A stretch of DNA of 64,000 nt from CAWDMC01 sp963803295 (GTDB lineage: Bacteria > Acidobacteriota > Terriglobia > UBA7540), in NCBI GenBank assembly GCA_963803295.1, contig CAWDMC010000005.1, positions 62,001 through 126,000 of the forward strand, given 5' to 3'. The notes below the pieces were generated by a model. It worked only from the letters and a program-made list of their open reading frames with translations. It searched no databases and was not told the DNA's origin. Shown one piece after another: positions 35,164-44,126 of the stretch. Made by a program: the position numbers and the translations under genes. How positions within the stretch are numbered: the stretch's first letter is position 1; each line of letters begins with the position of its first letter.

Positions 35164-38100
35164 ATGAAGATGGAAAATCTGGCACTGCTCTCCGTGCTGC
35201 TTGTATGGCTTCTGATTGCCTGGTTTCTGGGAGTGCTCCTGCACTTGCAGGGAAGTGATCTTTGGATTCTGCGTATCGGGCTGGCCCTGATCGGTATTGC
35301 CGGTTGTGTCTTCCTCTGGTGGTGGCTGCGCTCGAAAAACGCAGAGCGGGCGGGCAACGGTTCGGCGGCGCCGGGAACTGAAGCTGGAGAAGGCGGGGCG
35401 GCGGAGATCGCCCACTTGCTTCGTGAGGCCAACGGGCGGCTCGCATCGTCAACCGCGACACGCGGCAAGACGCTGGCTAACCTGCCCGCGATCCTGCTAG
35501 TGGGCGAATCCGGGGCGGGAAAGACCAGCATCATGGGCGGCTCCGGCCTTGACGCGGAACTGTTGGCAGGCCAGGTGCTTCAGGGAGACGCGCTGGTTCC
35601 GACCCGGTTGGTCAATGTGTGGTATGCCCGGCAAACCTTGTTTTTGGAGGCCGGCGGTTCGTTGCTCGGTAATCCGCAGGCATGGGCGCGGCTGATCCGG
35701 GGCTTGGCGCCTCCGAAAATGGGAGCGCTATTTGGGAAGCAGCAAGCCCCTCGTGCCGTATTGCTCGCGGTGGATCTAGAAACCTTCACCAAGCCTGGTG
35801 GATCCGATCAGCTCGCCACCACCTTTCGCAATCTTCAGGCTCGCCTACGCGAGGTCTCGCAGCTCCTCGGCATCAGCTTTCCGGTATACGTCATCTTTGG
35901 AAAAGCCGACCGGTTGCCGTTCTTCGCCGAGTACGTCGAGAATCTGACCAACGAAGAAGTCGCCGAGGTGGTCGGAGCCACGCTGCCGATCGAGGACCCC
36001 TTAAGCGGCGGCGTTTATGGAGAGCGCCAATCCCGCCGGCTCAGCGCCACCTTTGACGAGCTGATCTACTCGCTGGCCGATAAGCGGCTGGATATCCTAC
36101 GGCGCGAGCATAACGCGCCGAATCTTCCGGGAATTTACGAATTTCCCCGCGAGCTGCGCAAGCTGCGCAATCCCGTAGTTCAGTTTCTGGTGGAGGTGTG
36201 CCGTCCCAGCCAGTTGCGCTCTGGTCCGCTTCTGCGGGGCTTCTACTTAACCGGGATTCGGATGGTGACCGAGACCTCCTACACGTCCGGTGCCGATCGT
36301 CCGGCTGCTTCCGTCCAGGATCCGGATGCTTCGGTAGGAGCGACCCACGTGTTTAGCGTGAGGCAGTCCTCCCGCGGTGGTGAGGCCGGCCAGGCAGGAT
36401 TCGCAGCTCAGACGCCGGTTACGCGCCAAGTGCCGCAGTGGGCATTTCTCGGCCACGTCTTTACCGATGTGCTGCTGCAGGATCGAGCGGCCTTGGGCGC
36501 GAGCGCTGCCAGCACGCAAACCAGCTTCCTGCGCCGTCTGCTGCTGGGCTTGGCCACAGCGGTCTTCCTGGTATTCATCATAGGGTTCACTGTTTCTTTC
36601 TTTGGCAACAAGTCATTGGAAAACGACGTTCTGACCGCCGCGCAAGGAATCGCCGCCACCGAAGGCACCGGCGCCCCAGTCGGCTCGCTAGGCGCCTTAC
36701 AACGTCTGGAGAAGTTGCGGCAGTCTCTCGACACGCTTCGTCAGTACCAGACCGATGGACCGCCGCTTCACTTGCGCTGGGGACTCTACGCCGGCGATAC
36801 GCTGTATCCTGCCGCCAGCAAGCTCTATTTCAATCGCTTCCATCAACTGCTGTTTGCGCAAACCCAGAATACGCTGCTTGGCAGTCTGCGTGGCCTTCCT
36901 CCCGTGCCGGGGCCGAATGACGCTTACGGACCTGCTTACCAGGCGCTGAAGGCATATCTCATCACGACCAGTCATCATGAGAAGAGCACACGCGTCTTCC
37001 TCTCGCCGGTGCTGCTCAGCACCTGGACGGCTGGGCACGACATCGACCAGGACCGCAAGGATCTGGCGCAGCGGCAGTTTGATTTCTACTCGGACTATCT
37101 CGCAGGGCAGAACCCCTTCTCCGCTGAGCCTGACACGGCCGCGGTGCAGCACGCCCGCGACTATCTCTCGAAGTTCGCGGGCGTGGAGCGCGTTTACCAG
37201 ACTATGCTGGCGGCTGCCAACGATAAGAACAAACCCGTGAATTTCAATCGCGATTTTCCCGGCAGCAGCACCATTATCGTGGCCTCGCATGAGGTGCCGG
37301 GAGCATTTACCAAGAACGGATTCGCTTTCATGCAGGACGCCGTACAACACCCGGAACGTTATTTCAGCGGCGAGGAGTGGGTGCTCGGTCCGCAGAGCGC
37401 TTCGCAGTTAAATCCCGCGAGCCTTTCGGCCACTTTGAAGGCGCGCTATCTCGGCGATTACATCAATCAGTGGCGGACATTTCTGCGGACGAGCTCGTTT
37501 ACGGGCTATAAGAACCTGGCTGATGCAGCGCAGAAACTCGACCGGCTCTCGGGCAACCAGTCGACTTTGCTGGAGCTTTTCTGGGAGGCTTCTCAGAACA
37601 CAGCGATGGATCCCGATGTTTCCAAGGCTTTTCAGCCTCCTCAGGCGGTGGTTCCGGCGTCTCTCCAGAACCAGTACGTCGGTCCATCGAATAAGGATTA
37701 CCTTGGCGCCTTGCTGAACCTCAAGGGTGCTCTTGCCCAATTTCAGAGCACTCCCGGCGGGCCTGCTCAGGCGCCTCCCACGCAAGTGCAAGCGAGTGCC
37801 ATGAGCGCGCGGAACTCCACCGACCAGGTGGCGCAGACCTTCGCTCCAGACCGCGAGGGTCACGTGGATGATCTGGTGAAAAAGTTGATGCTGGCGCCGA
37901 TCACGAGCGTGGATAGCGTCCTGCCTAAGCCCGGGACCGCCCTAAACGCGGGTGGAGCCGGCCTCTGCAGCAAGTTCCGCCAGTTGGTTGGCAAATATCC
38001 CTTCAATCCCAACTCCAAGACGCAAGCTAGCATGCAAGAGTTCAACGGATTTTTCCAGCCTGGCTCGGGCGCCTTCTGGACATTTTACGAGCAAAGCCTG

Positions 38101-38655
38101 AAGCCGATGCTGCCGCTGCAAGGTTCACAATACGTGGCCCAGCCCGGCACCGCCGCGCTCACGCCGGAATTTGTGCGCTACTTCAATCGGGCCGCGGGGC
38201 TCAGTCAGGCCGTCTACGCCGGAGGCCAACAGCCGCATCTTGCCTACACGCTGAAGTCGTACACGCCCGAGGGACTGCAAGGCATCACGATCTCAATCGA
38301 CGGGCAAACATTGAGTTCGAGTGCGGGACAACCCGCCTCCAAGCAGTTCGTTTGGCCCGGACCGGGAGCGCCAAGTGCTACTCTGTCGGAGAAGATCGGC
38401 GGACAGGAGATCAATCTGATTCCGATCACCGGTCCGTGGGCGATCTTCCAGTTCTTCGAGAGCGCTCAACACTGGCAGGCGCAGGGCAGCATCTATACGG
38501 TAGACTGGGTACCCTCAACTTCCGGCCATCCCATGACTCTCCCGAACGGCAAAGTGCTCGATGTGCGCTTCGATCTCGACATGAATGGCGCTCCGCCCAT
38601 CTTCCTCAAAGGCTACTTCATGAACTTCGGCTGCGTTTCGAAAGTGGCAGAGTAG
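35164..38655 (+). CDS. tssM: Type VI secretion inner-membrane protein TssM (IcmF)
   Basis: A 1,163-residue TssM. Two N-terminal membrane helices (LALLSVLLVWLLIAWFLGVLL and LWILRIGLALIGIAGCVFLWW) precede a cytoplasmic NTPase-like domain with Walker A GESGAGKTS near residue 115. A third helix (LLLGLATAVFLVFIIGFTVSF) lies near residue 465, followed by a long periplasmic region ending in the TssM C-terminal domain (FVWPGPGAP, ITGPWAIFQFFESAQHW). TssM spans the periplasm and contacts TssJ; no tssJ is present here. Length is typical. This is the last gene of the visible T6SS block; 159 bases separate it from the next gene. Confidence 0.93.
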   Translation: MKMENLALLSVLLVWLLIAWFLGVLLHLQGSDLWILRIGLALIGIAGCVFLWWWLRSKNAERAGNGSAAPGTEAGEGGAAEIAHLLREANGRLASSTATRGKTLANLPAILLVGESGAGKTSIMGGSGLDAELLAGQVLQGDALVPTRLVNVWYARQTLFLEAGGSLLGNPQAWARLIRGLAPPKMGALFGKQQAPRAVLLAVDLETFTKPGGSDQLATTFRNLQARLREVSQLLGISFPVYVIFGKADRLPFFAEYVENLTNEEVAEVVGATLPIEDPLSGGVYGERQSRRLSATFDELIYSLADKRLDILRREHNAPNLPGIYEFPRELRKLRNPVVQFLVEVCRPSQLRSGPLLRGFYLTGIRMVTETSYTSGADRPAASVQDPDASVGATHVFSVRQSSRGGEAGQAGFAAQTPVTRQVPQWAFLGHVFTDVLLQDRAALGASAASTQTSFLRRLLLGLATAVFLVFIIGFTVSFFGNKSLENDVLTAAQGIAATEGTGAPVGSLGALQRLEKLRQSLDTLRQYQTDGPPLHLRWGLYAGDTLYPAASKLYFNRFHQLLFAQTQNTLLGSLRGLPPVPGPNDAYGPAYQALKAYLITTSHHEKSTRVFLSPVLLSTWTAGHDIDQDRKDLAQRQFDFYSDYLAGQNPFSAEPDTAAVQHARDYLSKFAGVERVYQTMLAAANDKNKPVNFNRDFPGSSTIIVASHEVPGAFTKNGFAFMQDAVQHPERYFSGEEWVLGPQSASQLNPASLSATLKARYLGDYINQWRTFLRTSSFTGYKNLADAAQKLDRLSGNQSTLLELFWEASQNTAMDPDVSKAFQPPQAVVPASLQNQYVGPSNKDYLGALLNLKGALAQFQSTPGGPAQAPPTQVQASAMSARNSTDQVAQTFAPDREGHVDDLVKKLMLAPITSVDSVLPKPGTALNAGGAGLCSKFRQLVGKYPFNPNSKTQASMQEFNGFFQPGSGAFWTFYEQSLKPMLPLQGSQYVAQPGTAALTPEFVRYFNRAAGLSQAVYAGGQQPHLAYTLKSYTPEGLQGITISIDGQTLSSSAGQPASKQFVWPGPGAPSATLSEKIGGQEINLIPITGPWAIFQFFESAQHWQAQGSIYTVDWVPSTSGHPMTLPNGKVLDVRFDLDMNGAPPIFLKGYFMNFGCVSKVAE

Positions 38656-38814
38656 GAGTGAGCTAGGCGGGCGATCCGCCGGAGCGAAGGGCCCACTTAA
38701 AGTCTAAATGTCCAGAGTAAGTCAGAAAAGCCTTGCACGTCCCGGCCTGCGGGTTCGGAAAAATAGCGGAAAAAGTGCGGGATTTCCGCGGGATTTAAGT
38801 GGAATTTTGCGGGA

Positions 38815-39840
38815 ATGGTGACCGCCGATGTCATCCCCAACTATCTCACCGAGCGTGGACTACTGGTCTCGCCGGCGCGGGCGGTTGTGCGGGAATTGGG
38901 CGGCGGTATCTCGAACCTGGTCTGGATGGTTGAGTCAGGCGAGCGGCGGCTGGTGGTGAAGCAATCGCTCGAGGAACTGCGTGTCGAAGATGATTGGCGC
39001 AGCGACCGGGCTCGAATCTTCCGCGAGGCGGAAGCGATCCGGGCACTCCGCCCCATCTTGGGCGATGCAGTTCCCGAGGTGATATACATCGACCGCGCCA
39101 AGTACCTTTACGTCATGACGGCGGCGCCGGGTGGATCGATAACCTGGAAAGATCAGCTGCTTGGCGGGAAGGTGGACTTCGAGGTGGCCCGCCAAGCAGG
39201 ATCGCTTTTGGCCAGTATCTCGACGGCCCGGCTGGACAACGCCGGAGACTCCGAGATTCATGAGGGTCTTGCCCAGCACTTCCGCAATCGCGCTGTTTTC
39301 GACGAGCTTCGTATCCATCCCTACTATCGCACGACGGCGGAGCGTGTTCCCGAGGTGAGCGCTGAAATCGAGGACCTCATCGTCGACTCCTGGGAGATCC
39401 GCACCAGCTTGGTGCACGGTGACTACAGTCCCAAGAACATGCTGGTGCACGCGAGTCACATCTTCCTGATTGACTTCGAAGTGGTGCACTGGGGCGACCC
39501 GGCCTTTGATGCTGGATTTCTTCTGAGCCATCTGTTTCTGAAGGCCTTTCATCAGCCGCCTTTTGCCGCCGATTACTTCGAGGCGGCGCGCCAATTCCGG
39601 AAGACTCTGCTTGAGCGCCTGTATTTCGAATCGGACGCCAAGCGAAAGTACGAGCGCATGACGATTCGCCACCTGGGCGCTCTTATGCTGGCGCGTATCG
39701 ACGGCAAGTCGCCGGTGGAGTATATTCGCGAGGACGAGACGAAGAAGCGCGTGCGGCGCACGGCGATCCGAATACTCCGCGAACATCCACAGACTCTCGA
39801 AGCGGCAATTGTGCTGGCAGAAGCGGAAGTTATCTATTGA
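38815..39840 (+). CDS. Aminoglycoside-phosphotransferase-family small-molecule kinase
   Basis: A 341-residue kinase of the APH/choline-kinase fold. The N-lobe holds GGGISNLVWMVE and RRLVVKQSLEEL (nucleotide lysine), and the catalytic loop is SLVHGDYSPKNMLV, with metal-binding Asp in IFLIDFEVVHWGDPAFD. The closest patterns I recall are methylthioribose-kinase-like proteins, but the substrate is not certain. The enolase-like gene starts 123 bases downstream in the same direction, separated by a dispersed repeat, so the two may act together on a phosphorylated sugar or acid. Start GTG or ATG around 38815 was not firmly resolved; no strong ribosome site was seen. Confidence 0.8.
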   Translation: MVTADVIPNYLTERGLLVSPARAVVRELGGGISNLVWMVESGERRLVVKQSLEELRVEDDWRSDRARIFREAEAIRALRPILGDAVPEVIYIDRAKYLYVMTAAPGGSITWKDQLLGGKVDFEVARQAGSLLASISTARLDNAGDSEIHEGLAQHFRNRAVFDELRIHPYYRTTAERVPEVSAEIEDLIVDSWEIRTSLVHGDYSPKNMLVHASHIFLIDFEVVHWGDPAFDAGFLLSHLFLKAFHQPPFAADYFEAARQFRKTLLERLYFESDAKRKYERMTIRHLGALMLARIDGKSPVEYIREDETKKRVRRTAIRILREHPQTLEAAIVLAEAEVIY

Positions 39841-39952
39841 GCATTACAAATCGGAGTGACGCTCAAGTCTGTCGCGGCGTCCGCAGCGCCGAAAACGCCG
39901 GTGGGGACACCAGCGCTACAGTAAGGCCGTGATTCGTGATACCCAGAATAAG
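39838..39952. repeat. Dispersed intergenic repeat, copy 2
   Basis: Starts at the stop codon of the kinase gene with TGAGCATTACAAATC and includes AGCGCCGAAAACGCCGGTG, then a tail GGCCGTGATTCGTGATACCC. Copy 3 begins in the same way at the stop codon of another gene (TGAGCACTACAAATC). It fills the gap before the enolase-like gene. Confidence 0.7.
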
Positions 39953-39963
39953 GGGATCTGCTT

Positions 39964-41289
39964 TTGGCTTTCTTGCATAAGATACACGCTCGGGAAGTGC
40001 TCGATTCACGCGGTAATCCCACCGTTGAAGTCGACGCCGAACTTGACAACGGCGGCGGTGGACGTGCTGTGGTGCCCTCGGGTGCATCCACCGGCAAAGC
40101 CGAGGCGCTTGAGCTCCGCGATGGGGATGGAGCGCGTTTTCATGGATTAGGTGTGCGGAACGCCGCGCGAAATGCCGAACTGGTGCGCCTGCCTGCTCGG
40201 GAGCTTGGAAAACGAGGAATTGACGCGACCGATCAGACTGCGGTCGATCGCCATCTCGTCGCGCTCGATGGCACCCCCAATAAGCGCCGACTGGGCGCCA
40301 ACGCCATTCTGGGAGTATCGCTCGCCGTGGCGCGGGCGGCGGCGGATTCGGCCGGACTGCCTCTTTATCGCTATTTGGGGGGAGTGGTTGCCACCGAATT
40401 GCCTGTGCCGATGGTGAACATTTTGAGTGGTGGACTGCACGGCGGCGGCAACATCGACTTTCAGGACTATCAGGCGATCCCGCTTAAGGCGCAGTCGTAT
40501 TCCGAGGCCCTTGAACACGTGGTGGCAATCTACCGGGCGATGAAACACGTGCTCCAGCGCCGTGGCGTGTATCAGGCCGGGGTTGCTGATGAAGGAGGGT
40601 ACGCGCCGCGGCTCAAATCGAACGAAGCAGGATTTGCCTTAATGACGGAAGCATTTGAGGAGGCAGGCTTCCGGCCCGGCGAAGATGCTGCCATCGCGAT
40701 TGACGTTGCGGCGAGCCATTTCGTCTACGAAGAATCGTCGGGCCCGAGGTACCGGCTTACCGCTGAAGGCGCCGATGTGAATACAGCGGAGCTGGTCGGC
40801 CGCCTGGAGGCCTGGGTCGGCCGCTATCCCATTCTTTCTATTGAAGACGGCTTGGCTGAGGACGATTGGGAGGGGTGGAAGCTATTGACGGCGCGCCTCG
40901 GTTCGCGTTGCCAGTTGATCGGCGATGATCTTTTCGTTACTTCGGTCGCCCGCCTTTCTCGCGGCATCGGCGAGGGCTGTGCCAATGCGGTGCTCGTCAA
41001 AATGAACCAGGTGGGGACGCTGACCGAGACGCTCGAGGTGGTGAGACTTGCCCGCGAGAACCGCTACCGGACGGTGATCAGCGCGAGGTCGGGAGAAACC
41101 GAAGACGACTCGCTTGCGGACCTCGCTGTAGCCACCGCGCCTGCCCAGATCAAGATTGGCGCCATCACCCGTTCCGAGCGTTTGGCGAAGTATAATCGGC
41201 TGCTCAGAATCGAAGAAGAACTGGGGAGCCATGCGCGGTACCGCGGCCGGGAGATCTTTGCCGGATTGGGCAGCGCCTCGCGCTATTAA
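39964..41289 (+). CDS. Divergent enolase-family protein
   Basis: A 441-residue enolase-superfamily protein. Enolase hallmarks are kept: ARE-x-LDSRGNPT, PSGASTGK, MVNILSGG, DEGGYAP, SIEDGLAEDDW, GDDLFVT and KMNQVGTLTET. Two substrate-site features differ from housekeeping enolase: the SHRSGETED loop reads SARSGETED (His replaced by Ala at residue 374), and the FQEF motif reads FQDY. It may thus be a paralogue with altered specificity or reduced activity rather than the glycolytic enzyme. A TTG at 39964 with AAGGGG about 7-10 bases upstream is the best start. The upstream APH-type kinase may supply its phosphorylated substrate. Confidence 0.85.
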   Translation: MAFLHKIHAREVLDSRGNPTVEVDAELDNGGGGRAVVPSGASTGKAEALELRDGDGARFHGLGVRNAARNAELVRLPARELGKRGIDATDQTAVDRHLVALDGTPNKRRLGANAILGVSLAVARAAADSAGLPLYRYLGGVVATELPVPMVNILSGGLHGGGNIDFQDYQAIPLKAQSYSEALEHVVAIYRAMKHVLQRRGVYQAGVADEGGYAPRLKSNEAGFALMTEAFEEAGFRPGEDAAIAIDVAASHFVYEESSGPRYRLTAEGADVNTAELVGRLEAWVGRYPILSIEDGLAEDDWEGWKLLTARLGSRCQLIGDDLFVTSVARLSRGIGEGCANAVLVKMNQVGTLTETLEVVRLARENRYRTVISARSGETEDDSLADLAVATAPAQIKIGAITRSERLAKYNRLLRIEEELGSHARYRGREIFAGLGSASRY

Positions 41290-41482
41290 CGCCGCTCGCC
41301 GCCTGGCGGGCGGAGGAGCCCGCGCTGAGGTCAGGATGACAGGCTCGACTTTCGCCGCCTTTTGCCAAGCAGAGGCCGAGCCGCTTTAAATATCCCTGTC
41401 ACATCTAATTGAATTGTGGACTCGTTGTTTCTCCACGATAGTGACCGTCCTGCTGAGGAGGTGCGAAGTGTGCGCTGCGAAG

Positions 41483-42844
41483 ATGAAAAGAGCACCGAAC
41501 GCGTTCTTGTTGAGTCTGGCGGTCCTCGCGGTAAGTTCCATCGCGCTGGGCGTCGGCCGGCAGCTCGAATTCAAGCCGGGCTTCAATCTCTTCTCACCTT
41601 CATTTGACATCGATGAGGGTAAAAAAGCTGCAGCCCAAGTGGACAAGCAGGCGCCTTTGCTCAACGATCCGGCAACCATAGGCTACGTGAATAGCCTCGG
41701 TCGGCGCCTCGCTGGCTTTGCTCCCAACAATCGCGATTATCCCTTCACGTTCAAGGTGGTCAACACGGCCGACATTAACGCCTTCGCCTTGCCGGGCGGA
41801 TTCATTTACGTGAACCGGGGAACAATCGAGGCAGCCCAGGATGAAGCGCAGCTTGCCGGAGTGATCTCTCACGAGATCGGCCACGTGGTGATGCGACACG
41901 CCACTCACCAGGCCTCCCAGATGCTTCTCCCGCAGCTTGGGCTCAGCGTCCTTGGCGGCATCCTGAGTAGAGGAGGCGCTGTAGGGCAGCTCCTTGACAA
42001 AGTTGGCGGCTTTGGATTGCAGTCCGCTCTGTTGAAGAATTCACGAAGCAACGAAAGCCAGGCGGACGCGGTGGGTGCCTTTATCGCCTATCACGCTGGT
42101 TACGATCCCCACGCCATGGCGGAGTTCTTCCAGATCATCGAGCAGAAGTATCCCCAGAAGACGATCCAGTTCTTCTCCGATCACCCGAACCCCGGCAATC
42201 GAATTGCGGCAGTGAATCAGGAGATTCCCGAGCTGGGCCCGTCACAGAACTGGAAGGAAGACAGCCCGGAGTTCCAAAGGACCAAGCAGCGCGTGAAGGC
42301 TCTGCCGCCCCCGCCGAAGGCGTCGCCAGCCCCGGCAGCTGCAGGGGGCGCTCCTCCTGCCACTCCCTCGCCCAACTTCGCAACCTACTCGGGATCGGGG
42401 TTCTCGCTGAAGTATCCTGATAACTGGCAAGTGCACGGTGGCCAGAACACGAACGTGGCGATCGCGCCCCCGGGTGGGATCTTCGAGAGCCGTCAGGGCT
42501 CGGCCCAAGCCTACGGCGCTCAAGTCAGTTTCTCACAGCCGTCGGCCCAGGCGGGCGAGTGGAAACTGGAAGACGCTACCCAGCTGCTGATTCAATCCCT
42601 GGTGCAGTCGAACTCCGGCATGCGCATTACCTCTCAAAGCCAGATCACCGTGAATGGCCGTCCCGCCTTGGCCACACAGCTTGAGAATAACTCCCCCATT
42701 CAAGGCAAGAAGGAGACGGATAACCTCGTCACTCTTCGGACCAATAACCGGCTGCTCGCCGTCACTTTTATTGCTCCCCGCGACGAGTACCCGGCTTACA
42801 AGCCAGCTTTCGATGCCATGCTGCGCAGCCTGGAGATCCCGTAA
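41483..42844 (+). CDS. Exported M48-family zinc metalloprotease
   Basis: A 453-residue protein with a signal peptide (MKRAPNAFLLSLAVLAVSSIAL). The M48 domain has the zinc motif HEIGH at residues 130-134 with a following MRHATHQ, and the third ligand Glu near residue 191 in NESQADAVGAF. It is probably a periplasmic BepA-like or Loi-type protease involved in envelope quality control. After a Pro/Ala linker (about residue 275-300) comes a C-terminal domain of ~160 residues (SGFSLKYPDNWQVHG ... LEIP) of the PsbP/DUF1795-like style. Start ATG 41483 is chosen at the signal peptide; the upstream in-frame extension is not conserved-looking. Confidence 0.88.
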   Translation: MKRAPNAFLLSLAVLAVSSIALGVGRQLEFKPGFNLFSPSFDIDEGKKAAAQVDKQAPLLNDPATIGYVNSLGRRLAGFAPNNRDYPFTFKVVNTADINAFALPGGFIYVNRGTIEAAQDEAQLAGVISHEIGHVVMRHATHQASQMLLPQLGLSVLGGILSRGGAVGQLLDKVGGFGLQSALLKNSRSNESQADAVGAFIAYHAGYDPHAMAEFFQIIEQKYPQKTIQFFSDHPNPGNRIAAVNQEIPELGPSQNWKEDSPEFQRTKQRVKALPPPPKASPAPAAAGGAPPATPSPNFATYSGSGFSLKYPDNWQVHGGQNTNVAIAPPGGIFESRQGSAQAYGAQVSFSQPSAQAGEWKLEDATQLLIQSLVQSNSGMRITSQSQITVNGRPALATQLENNSPIQGKKETDNLVTLRTNNRLLAVTFIAPRDEYPAYKPAFDAMLRSLEIP

Positions 42845-42995
42845 GAACCGATCGAACCGGCCTGAGACCCAGGCAAATAGGAGCTGGTCAGGTCTGCGCC
42901 ATTCGGGCCTTGTTCGTCGTATAACAGCGAAGAATCAGTCGAGTTGAGGACAACTGACATATACTCGCTTGCCGAATCGTCAAAGGAGATCTGGA

Positions 42996-43778
42996 TTGGA
43001 GATGCAGCTGATTGAAGGGCCGTCGTGGACAAGATGGCTTCATGAAGTTCGAAGGATGGAATTCGAAGGGATGATGCAATGCGTCCCCTCGCCTAGGGAC
43101 TCAACCGTACTCGAGGTGGGATGCGGTGACGGTTTTCAGCGCGATCGGTTAATTGAGCGCTTCGCTCGAGTCTTTGCGATCGATGCGAGCCATCGTCCTG
43201 GCCGCCCTGCCGGGTTTGCCTTTGCGGTTGCCGAAGCACTCCCTTTTCCAAATGCCACGTTCGATCTGGTCGTTTCCAGCTCAGTGATTGAGCACCTGGA
43301 TGACCGGCGGCGTGGGCTCGACGAAATCGTCCGGGTTCTGCGGCCCGGCGGATACACAGCTCACGTTGTTCCCTCTCGTTTCTGGAAGGCCGCGAGCCTG
43401 TTCTTCAATCCCATCGGCTATCCACTCCGGGTAGCGGAGAAATGGTGGGCCAGGCGGCGAGTCGTGCCCGAAACACGTGGCGAGGCGCTTGGCTCTGAGA
43501 GAGATGTGCAGCCTGGAGTCCCGAAGGTTCTTGCCCAGTGGATCGTGCCGCCCATTCACGGCACCTTCAATTCTCACCTGTCGGAGTACCGCTCATACGG
43601 CCGGCAACAGTGGCTCGAAGCGTTCGCGCATCCCCGGCTGGTGCCAGTCACGGACGCGCCACTCACCTGCGCCACTCAGTTCGGTTTTCTTAGGTTCCAC
43701 TTTATTCCTTTGCGCAAGCGGCTCGGACTCTGTGGATTCAACGCCTGCAGGGTTTTTGTGATGCGTAGAATCGATTGA
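42996..43778 (+). CDS. Class I SAM-dependent methyltransferase
   Basis: A 260-residue methyltransferase of the type-11 group. Motif I is VLEVGCGDGFQRDRL, followed by VFAIDAS, AEALPFPNATFDLVVSSSVIEHL and EIVRVLRPGGY. The C-terminal half, with PPIHGTFNSHLSEYRSYG, may define the acceptor site. TTG 42996 was chosen because AAAGGAG lies 7 bases upstream; the nearby ATG at 43002 is in the same frame but too close to that site. Substrate is not evident. It is followed directly by a dispersed repeat that starts at its stop codon. Confidence 0.82.
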   Translation: MEMQLIEGPSWTRWLHEVRRMEFEGMMQCVPSPRDSTVLEVGCGDGFQRDRLIERFARVFAIDASHRPGRPAGFAFAVAEALPFPNATFDLVVSSSVIEHLDDRRRGLDEIVRVLRPGGYTAHVVPSRFWKAASLFFNPIGYPLRVAEKWWARRRVVPETRGEALGSERDVQPGVPKVLAQWIVPPIHGTFNSHLSEYRSYGRQQWLEAFAHPRLVPVTDAPLTCATQFGFLRFHFIPLRKRLGLCGFNACRVFVMRRID

Positions 43779-43850
43779 GCACTACAAATCATTGTGGCCT
43801 CACCGTAGCGCCGGCGTTTTCGACGCTGAGCGCCTGCCCTGAGTGGAGCG
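43776..43850. repeat. Dispersed intergenic repeat, copy 3 (inverted core)
   Basis: Begins TGAGCACTACAAATC at the stop of the methyltransferase and contains TAGCGCCGGCGTTTTCGACG, the reverse complement of the core of copies 1 and 2, with a deletion of about 9 bases. Confidence 0.6.
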
Positions 43851-43937
43851 AAGGGACGCCGAATCTCTGAGAAGCGCCACTGCGACCACGACGAACACCC
43901 ATCCGGCCAGCAGCATGAGAAATCCCACAGATCTCAT
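43800..43937 (-). CDS. Small single-pass membrane protein, C-terminus within a repeat
   Basis: A 45-codon frame: MRSVGFLMLLAGWVFVVVA and VALLRDSASLR, then a basic tail ending PALR. It has one strong membrane helix. The start resembles small hydrophobic proteins common in Acidobacteriota that normally have a second helix; here the chain runs into the dispersed repeat, which supplies the final ~12 codons and the TGA. It may be a truncated version of a longer protein. No strong Shine-Dalgarno is visible. It lies downstream of the porin on the same strand. Confidence 0.4.
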   Translation of the reverse strand: MRSVGFLMLLAGWVFVVVAVALLRDSASLRSTQGRRSASKTPALR

Positions 43938-44126
43938 CAATGTTCCAAAGCCGAGCCCAGAGCGCATTCAGGTCGCGCGAAGCTCAGATCACAATCGCTT
44001 CTGGCGCGGGCCCCGGCCCGGGTTGCTGGTCGTTGGGGGTTTGATGGTCCCAAGCCGTGAGCCCGCATATAGGTACTGCCAAGAAGACTCCCTGAGTTGA
44101 ACCTGGAAGATCACAGCTCTCTCCCG

